This document shows positions 52,725 to 60,897 of a stretch of 64,000 nucleotides of DNA, piece after piece. Under the pieces are notes generated by a model, which was not told where the DNA came from, ran no database searches, and saw nothing but the letters and a program-made list of their open reading frames with translations. Each line of letters begins with the position of its first letter. Positions within the stretch are counted from its first letter, which is position 1. Source of the stretch: an uncultured Clostridia bacterium (GTDB lineage: Bacteria > Bacillota > Clostridia > Christensenellales > Borkfalkiaceae); contig CAKQMB010000005.1 of NCBI GenBank assembly GCA_934254825.1, forward strand, positions 81,062 through 145,061, read 5' to 3'. The translations under genes were made by a program, and so were the position numbers.

Positions 52725-53407
52725 GACAATCCCTCCTTGATTTTAATTTTAAAAGTCTTGTATTTTTCGTTTTCTTTCTGAAAATAAATCTTTCCGTTTC
52801 CGTCCACCGTGAGAACGCCCACTTCCTTTATATCTTTCGCGCCGTAGCTTTTTATTGCTTCGCCGAGCGTTTTTAAATCCCACCCGATAAGCGCGAGGTT
52901 GTTGTGAATGGCTTTGCCCTCGCAGACGAGAAGAACGGGGAGCGAAGAGCTTTCGCCGTCCGCTTTCGCCTTTTCTTTTGCCGAAAGCTTTCCGTTTGAC
53001 TCGAAAATGGCGTAATCGAGATCGTCAAGAGAATAATATCCCGCGGAACGCATCGATTCGATAAGGTCTTCCACGTCCATATTGTTTTTTCTCAGCTCCT
53101 CGAAATCCACGCCGTCCTTGTTGAGGACTATCGACGGCTTTCCGCTTATCGTCCTTTTTAAAAGCCTTCCCGAGCGGTCGAGGAGAGATAATATCTGATG
53201 AATAATGAACACGGCTAAAATCGCCGAAATTCCGTATATCAGCGGAACGGAAATGTCGGACATCGGTATGCACGCAAGCTCGGCGATAAGCAGGGTTATC
53301 ACAAGCTCGAACGGTTGCATTTCGCCTATCTGCCGTTTGCCCATAAGCCGCATGACGACGAGAAGTATTATAAACGTCAGCGCAGAGCGTATAAAAATAA
53401 TTACCAT
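52718..53407 (-). CDS. DUF421 (YetF-like) membrane protein
   Basis: 229 residues. Family signature near the start: RLMGKRQIGEMQPFELVITLLIAELA, with three membrane helices (about 5-85), then a soluble domain with GKPSIVLNKDGVDFEELRKNN and SLDDLDYAIFESNGKLS. The start at 53407 gives the usual N-terminus although no ribosome site is visible. Members are linked to sporulation or germination membranes in Bacillus; the molecular role is unknown. First gene of a two-gene unit with DUF4363. Confidence 0.88.
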   Translation of the reverse strand: MVIIFIRSALTFIILLVVMRLMGKRQIGEMQPFELVITLLIAELACIPMSDISVPLIYGISAILAVFIIHQILSLLDRSGRLLKRTISGKPSIVLNKDGVDFEELRKNNMDVEDLIESMRSAGYYSLDDLDYAIFESNGKLSAKEKAKADGESSSLPVLLVCEGKAIHNNLALIGWDLKTLGEAIKSYGAKDIKEVGVLTVDGNGKIYFQKENEKYKTFKIKIKEGLSW

Positions 53408-53511
53408 ATACGAAAAGTATACGGTAATCGTCTTTTTTTATGTAATATATTGTCTGCCGATATATTTTCCGCGCGGTTTAAAATTTATTCTTCGGCAATA
53501 ATTCTGTGTAC

Positions 53512-53540
53512 AAAAAATCCCCACGCATAAACTGCGTGGG
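53512..53540 (-). terminator. Terminator of rpsT
   Basis: CCCACGCA / TGCGTGGG stem (53520-53540), then GATTTTTTG on the minus strand. Confidence 0.75.
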
Positions 53541-53569
53541 TGAATAAAATCATCGGTTAAGCGAAATTT

Positions 53570-53836
53570 TTACGCTTTGAGAGCGTTGATTCTCTTTCTG
53601 AGACCGGATTTCTTGTTCGCCGCGGTGTTTTTGTGGTAAACTCCCTTGGAAACGGAAGCGTCGATAATGGAAGCGGTTTCGGGATAAAGCTTCATAGCTT
53701 CGTCGTAATTGCCTGCTTCGATAACGGCGTTAAGCTTCTTGATAGCCGACTTAACCTCGGACTTGTTATCCTTATTTATAGCATTCTTCTTTGCGTTTAC
53801 AAGAACACGCTTTTTAGCGGACTTAATGTTAGGCAC
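53570..53836 (-). CDS. rpsT: Ribosomal protein bS20
   Basis: 88 residues, the normal size, helical and lysine-rich, a 30S subunit assembly protein. Start is GTG at 53836, set by AAAGGAG eight bases upstream and by the conserved PNIKSAKKRV opening; the open frame extends nine codons further but across the ribosome site. Divergent from gpr, as in many spore-formers. Confidence 0.96.
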   Translation of the reverse strand: MPNIKSAKKRVLVNAKKNAINKDNKSEVKSAIKKLNAVIEAGNYDEAMKLYPETASIIDASVSKGVYHKNTAANKKSGLRKRINALKA

Positions 53837-53878
53837 TTTATTTTCTCCTTTGATACGTTTCAATTTTACAGTACTCCT

Positions 53879-53907
53879 ATTCTATCACAAAAAAAACCGT
53901 TTGACAA
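53879..53907 (-). promoter_or_regulatory. Promoter for rpsT
   Basis: Minus strand TTGTCA (53902-53907), 17 bases, TAGAAT (53879-53884). Confidence 0.7.
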
Positions 53908-53965
53908 GAATATTTCGACACATTTTGGAAATAATCTTTAAAAAAATCTTATTTCGGGGTAAAAA

Positions 53966-54835
53966 ATGGTCGACAGAAAAAAGATAAGATGCGATCTTGC
54001 CGTTGATATGGCGGAATTCGAGGGTTTATCGGGCAGGATCGAAACCGAAAACATGAGCGGAAAGTACGGCGTGAAAAGGGAGTCTTTTGTCGTGCGGAGC
54101 AAAGCCGAAGAGGAAAAAACGGGTTTAAAATGCGGGAAATACGTTACTTTGACAAGGAAAAACGTCTATCCCGAGAGCGACGACGAAAAGATTTATTTCG
54201 AGAGATGCCTTGCCAAGGCTATTTCTGACGCGATAAGTTTCACCGAACCGGGCGATGATTTTTCCGTCCTCGTGTTGGGTCTCGGAAACGGCTATATGAC
54301 GGCGGACGCGCTCGGAAAACGCGTTACGGAAGGTGTTTTAACAACAAGAAAATCCCTTAAAACCGAGAAAACGAGAGAGGTGAGCGCGTACTCGGTCGGC
54401 GTTGCGGGCGTTACGGGGATAGACAGTTTCGAGGTCGCGAAAGGGCTTGTAAACGAAGTCCGCCCCGATCTCGTCATTCCCGTGGACTCGCTCTGCGCGT
54501 TCAGAACGGACAGGATAGGCAGGTGTTATCAGGTCACTTCCTGCGGGATAAGGGCGGGGAGCGGCGCGGGCAAACCCAACGAAAACAGGCTGGACAAGGA
54601 GTCTCTCGGCGTTCCCGTCGTCGCCGTCGGCGTTCCGTTCGTCGTTTCGGCTCGGCGGCTTATGTACGACGTTTCGGGAGGAAAAGGCGGTTTCGATCCA
54701 GTCTCGCCCGAAGAGGATATGTTCGTGACTTATCGCGACGTGGACGCGGTTTTGAGCGAATGCGCCTCGGTCATATCCGCCGCGCTCAATATCGCTCTGC
54801 ACCCGAAGCTTAACGCCGCGGATATTTTCAACTGA
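53966..54835 (+). CDS. gpr: Spore germination protease GPR
   Basis: 289 residues. Degrades the small acid-soluble proteins that protect spore DNA, at germination. Core segments match the family: VLGLGNGYMTADALG, VTGIDSFEVAKGLVNEVRPDLVIPVDSL, TSCGIRAGSGAGKPNENRL and LGVPVVAVGVPFVVSA. The opening RCDLAVDMAE lies where the pro-sequence is normally cut. The C-terminus is shorter than in Bacillus (which has about 370), a common trait in Clostridia. No clear vegetative promoter; a forespore sigma promoter would be expected but I cannot identify one. This is the best evidence that the organism sporulates. Confidence 0.93.
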   Translation: MVDRKKIRCDLAVDMAEFEGLSGRIETENMSGKYGVKRESFVVRSKAEEEKTGLKCGKYVTLTRKNVYPESDDEKIYFERCLAKAISDAISFTEPGDDFSVLVLGLGNGYMTADALGKRVTEGVLTTRKSLKTEKTREVSAYSVGVAGVTGIDSFEVAKGLVNEVRPDLVIPVDSLCAFRTDRIGRCYQVTSCGIRAGSGAGKPNENRLDKESLGVPVVAVGVPFVVSARRLMYDVSGGKGGFDPVSPEEDMFVTYRDVDAVLSECASVISAALNIALHPKLNAADIFN

Positions 54836-54902
54836 TTTTCGGCGGTATAAACAGACGAAACGTTCGTTTTGTAAAAAAACGGTAAAAATTTTCGATTTCC
54901 TA

Positions 54903-54931
54903 TTGAAATCGCGAGAAATGTGTTGTATAAT
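54903..54931 (+). promoter_or_regulatory. Promoter for the EF-G-like gene
   Basis: TTGAAA (54903-54908), 17 bases, perfect TATAAT (54926-54931). The leader contains CCGAAAAG / CTTTTCGG arms (54953-54960, 54991-54998). Confidence 0.75.
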
Positions 54932-55029
54932 ATACGGGAGTTCCGAAAAGGAAGCCTTAGGGGCTGTCGAAAGGTGTAAAATCCATTTGGCTTTTCGGAG
55001 CATATTATAGATAAGGTAGGAAAAATTTT

Positions 55030-57084
55030 ATGGAAGGAACGATCAGAAACGTGGCTGTCATCGGTCACAGCGGCGAGGGTAAAACGACCCTCGTCGAAGC
55101 AATACTTTTCAACGCGGGGGCAATCGACAGACAGGGCAGGGTCGACGACGGTAACACCGTCAGCGATTTCGACGCCGAGGAAATAGCCAGAAAAACCTCG
55201 ATAAGTTTATCCGTTTCGAGGTGCGAATACACCGACAGAAAAAATCGGCACGTTGCGTTTAATCTTATAGACGTACCCGGATTTTTCGATTACGAAGGCG
55301 AATTCAATCAGGCTCTTTCGGCGGTCGACAACGCGATTATCGTAACGGGCGCGAGCGGAACGCTCACGGTCGGAACGGAAAAAGCGATAGAATATTGTCT
55401 CTTACATAAAATACCGTCCCTTCTGTTTATAAACGGTCTCGATAAAGACAACGGCAATTTCATTAAAACGGTTGCCGCGATCAAGGAAAAATACGGCAAT
55501 AAAATCGCGCCGATGATTATTCCGAATATGGTCGATGAAAAAATGAAAGGTTTCGTCAAGGTCGCTTACGGCGTTCTTCGCGACTGGGAACGCAACGAAC
55601 ACCCCATTCCCGATAACCTGAAAGCGGCTTACGAAGAGGCTCGTCAGGACCTTTGCGAAGCGGCGGCTGAAAACGACGAGGAGCTTCTTGATAAATTCTT
55701 CGCCGAGGGCGATCTTACGGGCGAAGAAATCGAAAGGGGCGTTAAGCTCGGCGTTAAAGCCTGCACGACGATAACCGTACTCGGCGGAAGCGCGCTTAAA
55801 AATCAGGGTATATTCAACCTTATGGATAAAATGGTTTCCACGTTCGTCAGCCCGCAGGACAGAATTCCGTTTGTCGGCGAAGAGAACGGAAAACAGGTTG
55901 AGATCACCGCCGATCCGAAAGGCAAAACGCTTGTAAGAGTGTTTAAGACGATTGTCGATCCGTTCGTCGGCAAAATGAATATTTTCAGAGTTTTAAGAGG
56001 TACGATAAAACCCGGCGACTCGCTCACCGATTCGAGAACGGGCGCGACCGAAAAAGTAAGCGCGATTTATCACGTTATGGGTAAAAAACAGCTTGCCGCG
56101 GACGAAATGCCCGCGGGCGATATCGGCGCGTTCGCGAAACTTAACGACGTTCAGACGGGCGATACCCTTTACGTCGGCGAGAAGATAACCCTTCCGCCCG
56201 TAGAAATGCCCGCGGCGGAATACGCAATGTGCGTGGGCGCGGCGAAGAAAGGCGACGAAGACAAGGTTTTCGCGGGGCTTCGCAGACTTCAAGAAGAAGA
56301 CACGTCCTTTAAAGTGGAAAAGAACCCCGACACGGGCGAAATGCTTCTTATAGGCGTCGGCGATACTCATCTTGCCGTTATTTGCAAGAAATTGAAAACG
56401 AAATTCGGCGCGGACGCCGTTTTGTCCGAACCTAAGGTCGCTTACAGGGAAACGGTAAGAAAATCCGCCGAAGGCGAAGGAAAACATAAAAAACAGTCGG
56501 GCGGAGCGGGGCAGTACGGACATTGTAAAGTCCGTTTCGAACCCGGCGCGCAGGACGGCGAATACGAGTTTGTCGACGCGGTCGTAGGCGGCGTCGTTCC
56601 CAAACAGTTTATCCCCGCGGTAGATAAAGGTCTCAGAGAAGCCGTCAGAGAGGGCGTTCTGGCGGGTTATCCCGTGGTTAATCTCAAATGCACGCTTTTC
56701 GACGGAAGTTCGCACCCCGTAGACAGTAAGGAAGTCGCGTTCGTGTCCGCCGCAAAGCTTGCTTATCAGGACGGTATGAAGAAAGCTTCGCCGTGCATAC
56801 TCGAACCCGTTATGAGAATGGAAATCACCGTTCCCGATAACTATATGGGCGACATTATGGGCGATATGAACAAGCGCAGAGGGCGTATTCTCGGAACGGA
56901 CTCCGTGGACGGCAAAGCCGTTATCGTGGCGGAAGCTCCGCAAGCCGAAATTCTTAAATACGCGACCGAACTGAGAAGTATGACGCAGGGCAGAGGTAGT
57001 TATACAACCTCCTTCGAACGCTACGAAGAGCTTCCTCCGAACATTCAGGAGAAAGTAATCGCCGAAAGGAAGAAAGAAGCTTGA
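55030..57084 (+). CDS. Elongation factor G-like protein with altered GTP-binding motifs
   Basis: 684 residues, all five EF-G domains in order. P-loop GHSGEGKTT (12-20) replaces the AH.DAGKTT of true EF-G; the G3 element is DVPGF for DTPGH; the base-recognition motif reads NGLDKDN where translation GTPases have NKMD. The other regions are normal: domain II RGTIKPGDSL, domain IV SGGAGQYGHCKVRFEPG, domain V GDIMGDMNKRRGRILG and MTQGRGSYTTSFERYEE. This matches a known group of EF-G paralogues of unclear function. Loss of the His after the G3 motif predicts weak or changed GTP hydrolysis. A canonical fusA must be elsewhere (not seen). Own promoter and structured leader. Confidence 0.88.
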   Translation: MEGTIRNVAVIGHSGEGKTTLVEAILFNAGAIDRQGRVDDGNTVSDFDAEEIARKTSISLSVSRCEYTDRKNRHVAFNLIDVPGFFDYEGEFNQALSAVDNAIIVTGASGTLTVGTEKAIEYCLLHKIPSLLFINGLDKDNGNFIKTVAAIKEKYGNKIAPMIIPNMVDEKMKGFVKVAYGVLRDWERNEHPIPDNLKAAYEEARQDLCEAAAENDEELLDKFFAEGDLTGEEIERGVKLGVKACTTITVLGGSALKNQGIFNLMDKMVSTFVSPQDRIPFVGEENGKQVEITADPKGKTLVRVFKTIVDPFVGKMNIFRVLRGTIKPGDSLTDSRTGATEKVSAIYHVMGKKQLAADEMPAGDIGAFAKLNDVQTGDTLYVGEKITLPPVEMPAAEYAMCVGAAKKGDEDKVFAGLRRLQEEDTSFKVEKNPDTGEMLLIGVGDTHLAVICKKLKTKFGADAVLSEPKVAYRETVRKSAEGEGKHKKQSGGAGQYGHCKVRFEPGAQDGEYEFVDAVVGGVVPKQFIPAVDKGLREAVREGVLAGYPVVNLKCTLFDGSSHPVDSKEVAFVSAAKLAYQDGMKKASPCILEPVMRMEITVPDNYMGDIMGDMNKRRGRILGTDSVDGKAVIVAEAPQAEILKYATELRSMTQGRGSYTTSFERYEELPPNIQEKVIAERKKEA

Positions 57085-57113
57085 CTGAGCGGTGGTCTGA
57101 ACCGATCTCGGAT

Positions 57114-57153
57114 AGCCGCAGGCGATTGCGTTCAAACGCAATCGCCTGCGGCT
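57114..57153. repeat. Palindrome made of joined MITE ends, after the EF-G-like gene
   Basis: 19 bp perfect arms AGCCGCAGGCGATTGCGTT and complement (57114-57132, 57135-57153). The arm resembles the terminal repeat of the element at 21165-21334 and almost equals 21134-21165. Confidence 0.6.
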
Positions 57154-57170
57154 GAACATAAGAAATCACA

Positions 57171-57200
57171 AAAACCTGAATCGTTCGCGGTTCAGGTTTT
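57171..57200 (+). terminator. Terminator of the EF-G-like gene
   Basis: AAAACCTGAA / TTCAGGTTTT arms (57171-57180, 57191-57200) ending in a T-run. Confidence 0.65.
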
Positions 57201-57260
57201 ATGTGAGCGGAAAAATAAATTCGGCGCGATTTTTCGCGGCTGAAAAACAGGAGTTTTTTA

Positions 57261-58187
57261 ATGATACTTTCGGTATGTCCCAACCCTTGCGTGGATTGCA
57301 CGATCGAACTCGATACGCTCAAACTCGGCGGACTTAACAGAATCGAAAATAAAATAATTACATATTCGGGCAAGGCTTTGAACGTCGCGATAGGCGTTTC
57401 GAGGCTCGGCGGCGACAGTTTCGCAACGGGGTTTATGTTCGACGACAACGGGAAAATGTTCGTCCACACTCTCGACGACGAGGGTGTGAAAAACACTTTC
57501 GTGTGGAACAAAGGCTCGGCGAGAACAAATTATAAAATAGTAGATAAAAAGTCGATGATGACCGAAATCAACGATAAAGGAGAGAACGTTTCGCTTGAAA
57601 ATCAGGCGGAACTTATCTCGCTTGTCGGCGAACTTTCCAAATCCGCGAGCGTTGTTGTTATGAGCGGTTCGCTCCCGGGCGGGGTAGAAGACGATTATTA
57701 TCTGAAACTTTCGTCCGTAATCCCCAAAACGGCTAAAATTATCCTCGACACGGGCGGAAACAAAATGATCGCGGGTTTGAGAAACGGCGCGTATCTCGTA
57801 AAACCCAATCTCGAAGAACTTCGCGAAATGACGGGCGAGCATTACGATTCGATAGACGAAATGGTTACGGGTTGCGAAAGGCTCGTCGAAGCGGGCGCGG
57901 AAAACGTTATGCTTTCTCTCGGCAGAAAGGGCGCGATTTTAACCGACGGCGACAAGGCTTATTTTTGCAAAAGCGCGACGGTCGCCGTAAACAGTACGGT
58001 AGGCGCGGGCGACGGAATGGTCGCCGCGGCGGCGGTAATGACAGAGCAGAACGCCCCTTACGAAGAAGTTTTAAGGTGCGCGGTAGCTGCGGGAACGGCT
58101 TCGGTTATGACCCCGGGAACAAATCTTTTTTACAGAGACAAATTCATAGAAATTTACGACAAAATCAAAGTCGAAAGAATACGTTAA
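57261..58187 (+). CDS. PfkB-family sugar kinase, 1-phosphofructokinase-like
   Basis: 308 residues. Ribokinase-fold kinase of the FruK/LacC branch: opening SVCPNPCVDCTIELDTL, YSGKALNVAIGVSRLGGD, VMSGSLPGG, and the anion-hole/catalytic VNSTVGAGDGMVAA with its Asp. The branch phosphorylates fructose 1-phosphate or tagatose 6-phosphate. No PTS or other sugar gene is adjacent, so the substrate is open. SGKALN deviates from the usual GGKGIN at the substrate loop. Ribosome site CAGGAG. Single gene followed by a perfect terminator. Confidence 0.85.
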   Translation: MILSVCPNPCVDCTIELDTLKLGGLNRIENKIITYSGKALNVAIGVSRLGGDSFATGFMFDDNGKMFVHTLDDEGVKNTFVWNKGSARTNYKIVDKKSMMTEINDKGENVSLENQAELISLVGELSKSASVVVMSGSLPGGVEDDYYLKLSSVIPKTAKIILDTGGNKMIAGLRNGAYLVKPNLEELREMTGEHYDSIDEMVTGCERLVEAGAENVMLSLGRKGAILTDGDKAYFCKSATVAVNSTVGAGDGMVAAAAVMTEQNAPYEEVLRCAVAAGTASVMTPGTNLFYRDKFIEIYDKIKVERIR

Positions 58188-58212
58188 TAATAAGAAATCT
58201 AAAAAATCAAAT

Positions 58213-58260
58213 ATTCACAAAAAAAAACGACGAGCTTCCTCGTCGTTTTTTTTTGTGAAT
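58213..58260. terminator. Terminator of the sugar kinase gene
   Basis: Perfect palindrome ATTCACAAAA...ACGACGAG / CTCGTCGT...TTGTGAAT; T-runs on both sides. Confidence 0.85.
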
Positions 58261-58297
58261 TAAACTTATTAAAATTTCACATATAAAAACACGTTTT

Positions 58298-58347
58298 TGA
58301 GAAAATATTTCTCATTACTATTTATCAAAATGAGAAAATATTTCTCA
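58298..58347. repeat. Two identical near-palindromes 33 bp apart
   Basis: TGAGAAAATATTTCTCA at 58298-58314 and 58331-58347, exactly 33 bases apart (about three helical turns). TTTCACA (from 58275) and TGTGAAA (about 58364) flank them symmetrically. Confidence 0.65.
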
Positions 58348-58414
58348 TTTGTTTTCGATAAAGTGTGAAATCCGGTAAAATTTAAGGCGAATCGAAGTTC
58401 GATCGATCCGCCTT

Positions 58415-58621
58415 TTAATCTGCGTCTTTTTCGTGTCCTATAAGTTCTTCAATCGTAATCCCGTAGTAATCGGCGAGCAGAACGCATTGCCACACGTTCG
58501 GAATTCCTTTGTCAAGTTCGATCCAGCTTATCGTGTTTTGCGGCAGTCCCGTGGCTTTGGAAACCTGCGTCTGAGAAGCTCCGAAAGCGAGTCTCGCGTT
58601 TCTTATTTCTTTTCCGTACAT
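58415..58621 (-). CDS. Small XRE-family repressor
   Basis: 68 residues, one helix-turn-helix: RLAFGASQTQVSKATGLPQNTISWIELDKGIPNVWQ, the standard Cro/C1-type layout, then LLADYYGITIEELIG. Start at 58621 (GAGGT six bases before ATG); the upstream GTG at 58642 gives an untypical extension. Two palindromes (AGCAA....TTGCT) lie between it and the divergent lipoprotein gene; the second is in the spacer of that gene's promoter. I infer that it represses the lipoprotein gene and probably itself. Confidence 0.85.
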   Translation of the reverse strand: MYGKEIRNARLAFGASQTQVSKATGLPQNTISWIELDKGIPNVWQCVLLADYYGITIEELIGHEKDAD

Positions 58622-58653
58622 CTTATTACCTCGCTTGTTCACGATTTAATATT

Positions 58654-58667
58654 AGCAAAATATTGCT
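58654..58667. promoter_or_regulatory. Operator-like palindrome 1
   Basis: AGCAA-N4-TTGCT, upstream of the xre gene; centre-to-centre distance to the second site is 29 bases. Confidence 0.6.
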
Positions 58668-58675
58668 TAAAATAC

Positions 58676-58704
58676 TTGACATAGCAATATCTTGCTATTA
58701 TAAT
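58676..58704 (+). promoter_or_regulatory. Promoter P1 for the lipoprotein gene, containing operator 2
   Basis: TTGACA (58676-58681), 17 bases, TATAAT (58699-58704), all consensus. The spacer is itself a palindrome, AGCAATATCTTGCT at 58683-58696, so a bound repressor would exclude polymerase. Confidence 0.75.
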
Positions 58705-58796
58705 GGATAATGGAAATCAAACAAACCTTAAAACAAATATCAAAAGAGAAATCGAGCGTATTTTTAAATGGAGTTTTTTGGTTTGTTTGGAAATGC

Positions 58797-58824
58797 TTGA
58801 CTTACAAATTCATAATGTTATAAT
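58797..58824 (+). promoter_or_regulatory. Promoter P2 for the lipoprotein gene
   Basis: TTGACT (58797-58802), 16 bases, TATAAT (58819-58824), about 60 bases before the gene. It has no operator palindrome. Confidence 0.6.
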
Positions 58825-58884
58825 TATTAAATGACGGAACGTTGATTGTTTAAAAGGAAATAAATATCAAAGGAGATAACGAAA

Positions 58885-60594
58885 ATGAAAAAATCTATAA
58901 TGTTTTCCATTTCGGTTATTGTTGCAGTGTTGGTCGTGTTTGCGTTTACGTCTTGTCGCGGTAAGAATAACGACAGCGTTGCGAGCGAATCCCGAATCGA
59001 AGAGTCGGAGAGCGCTGAAAATCAATCAGACGGCAAAGCGGATAGCATTCATACCCACATTTTCGATAAACAAGTCGTAACCGAGCCGTATCTGGCGGCA
59101 AGAGCGACATGCGAAAATTTTGCCAAATATTATTTTTCTTGCGAGTGCGGCGAAAAGGGGCAGTACACGTTCGAAAGCGGGGAGCTTGCCGATCATAACT
59201 TTATCAAAATCGACGGGAAACCGGCGACATGTACCGAAAACGGTATGACGGACGGCGAGAAGTGCTCGGTTTGCGGCACCGTGATTAAAGCGAGCGAGAA
59301 TATTCCCGCGCTCGGACACGATATCGTAAAGCACGACGCGAAAGAGCCGACGTGTACGGAGGCGGGGTATAAAGCTTATGAAACCTGTACCCGTTGCGAT
59401 TATACTACCTACGAAGAAGTAAAAGCCGCAGGACATAATTTAATCACTCACGAAGCGCAAAACGCAACATGTGAGAATGTCGGTTGGGCGGAATATGTCG
59501 AGTGTACCCGTTGCGATTATTCCACATACAGCGAAATCTCTGCGACGGGGCATAATTACGACAGCGGAATTTGTAAAATTTGCGACGATATTCGCGTTAC
59601 CGACGATAATTTTTTTGTCTTTACGCTTCTCGGCGACGATACATATTCGGTTGCGGTTAATAAAGATTATGCGTCGTTACTGCCGAAAGGAATAAGAATA
59701 CCCGAGAGTCATAACGGTAAAAAGGTTACGGCGGTCGTGGATAATGCCTTTGCGGATTGTAAAGATCTTCAAATGAAAGTCGTTATTCCGAGCGGCGTGA
59801 CGAGAATAGGCGCAAGCGCGTTTTACGATTGTGCAAATCTTATCGGTATCGAAATCCCCGACGGCGTAACGGTTATAGGCGAAAGCGCGTTTTATCGTTG
59901 TTCCGCCCTCGGCGATATAACCCTGCCGTCGGGTCTCGAAAAATTAAGCAAATCCGTGTTGTCGGGTTGCGGCGGTCTTAAAAGTATTACGCTTCCGTCA
60001 AAACTTAAAACTATCGGCGAATATGCGCTGAGCGAGTGCGGAGGTTTGACGACTGTCGATATTCCCGAAAGCGTAACGACGATAGACTCAAACGCTTTCC
60101 TTAATTGCGGCAGTCTTGCGACTGTAACCGGCTGTAAAGGCGTTGTTTCTTTCGGGGAGTCGGCTTTCCGTAACGATAAAATCGTTGCGATAACGGTTCC
60201 GGACGTTTGCGAGAAAATAGGCGAATATTGTTTTAACGGAATGTCGGCGGGCGCGACGATTACCGTAAATCCCGCTTCGTTGAAAAGTATAGGAGAAAGA
60301 GCGATCGGTTCCGGGGCGTACATTATCTGGAATTCCGACGAAACGACAAAATGGAAAATCGCTTATAAGTGGACGGGGTTTGTGTATTCTTCGGCGACGT
60401 ATGACGCTTCTTACCATTACGGTTATAAAAACACGACGTATTATTTATATGCCGAGATAAACAGAAACAGTGCGGAGAAGACTTACAGAAGTACTCGTCA
60501 ATGGGCACAAATTTACGATTGCACAAACCATAACGAAATCGGTTCTTATTTTTCGGACGCAACCCTTTCTTCCGGAACGTGGATAAGGCAATAA
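58885..60594 (+). CDS. BspA-type leucine-rich-repeat lipoprotein with Cys-pair repeats
   Basis: 569 residues. Signal peptide (1-23) with lipobox-like FTSC (C24), so it should be lipid-anchored on the outer face. Next, Ser/Glu-rich linker; then about four imperfect repeats (about 55-235) with C..C pairs, e.g. ATCTENGMTDGEKCSVCGTV and TCTEAGYKAYETCTRCDY, each ending in a G-H. They look like zinc-ribbon-type modules. From about 262 to 470 are LRR_5 repeats (IPSGVTRIGASAFYDCANL, IPDGVTVIGESAFYRCSAL, LPSGLEKLSKSV). The C-terminal 90 residues are Tyr/Thr-rich with no known domain. Such proteins bind host or bacterial surface partners in gut bacteria. Ribosome site AAAGGAG; facing an XRE repressor. 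Confidence 0.9.
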   Translation: MKKSIMFSISVIVAVLVVFAFTSCRGKNNDSVASESRIEESESAENQSDGKADSIHTHIFDKQVVTEPYLAARATCENFAKYYFSCECGEKGQYTFESGELADHNFIKIDGKPATCTENGMTDGEKCSVCGTVIKASENIPALGHDIVKHDAKEPTCTEAGYKAYETCTRCDYTTYEEVKAAGHNLITHEAQNATCENVGWAEYVECTRCDYSTYSEISATGHNYDSGICKICDDIRVTDDNFFVFTLLGDDTYSVAVNKDYASLLPKGIRIPESHNGKKVTAVVDNAFADCKDLQMKVVIPSGVTRIGASAFYDCANLIGIEIPDGVTVIGESAFYRCSALGDITLPSGLEKLSKSVLSGCGGLKSITLPSKLKTIGEYALSECGGLTTVDIPESVTTIDSNAFLNCGSLATVTGCKGVVSFGESAFRNDKIVAITVPDVCEKIGEYCFNGMSAGATITVNPASLKSIGERAIGSGAYIIWNSDETTKWKIAYKWTGFVYSSATYDASYHYGYKNTTYYLYAEINRNSAEKTYRSTRQWAQIYDCTNHNEIGSYFSDATLSSGTWIRQ

Positions 60595-60622
60595 ATCCGA
60601 AAGTTTTTTAAATGATATCAAG

Positions 60623-60664
60623 AGAGTATACGGGTTTAAATTTACCGGTATACTCTTTTTTTTT
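60623..60664 (+). terminator. Terminator of the lipoprotein gene
   Basis: AGAGTATAC / GTATACTCT arms (60623-60631, 60648-60656) then a T-run. Confidence 0.8.
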
Positions 60665-60862
60665 CGGCGGAGTCGGTGCCGCTCGCGGCTTTTGCGTTAT
60701 AACAATATATAATATATATGTTTCAGACAAAACGAAATCGGAAACGATATATGGAAAACAGCGTAAAATCGGGTTTTGTTTTTCGGTTTAAATCAGGTTA
60801 AAAAAGGTTTTTCGGAAGAATTTTATTTTTTATAATTTTTTTAAAAAAGTCGTGAAAAACGT

Positions 60863-60891
60863 TTGACAAAAAGTTTTACATAGTGTATGAT
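60863..60891 (+). promoter_or_regulatory. Promoter of the S10 ribosomal operon
   Basis: TTGACA (60863-60868), 17 bases, TATGAT (60886-60891). Transcript starts near 60898, giving a leader of about 255 bases. Confidence 0.7.
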
Positions 60892-60897
60892 ATGTAG

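Noticed and set aside
55993..57159. 388-codon minus-strand open frame opposite the EF-G-like gene
   Set aside because: Shadow of a conserved gene; Arg/Phe-rich and without family motifs.
58703..58834. 44-codon frame starting in the P1 -10 box
   Set aside because: Its ATG lies upstream of the expected transcript start and it has no ribosome site.
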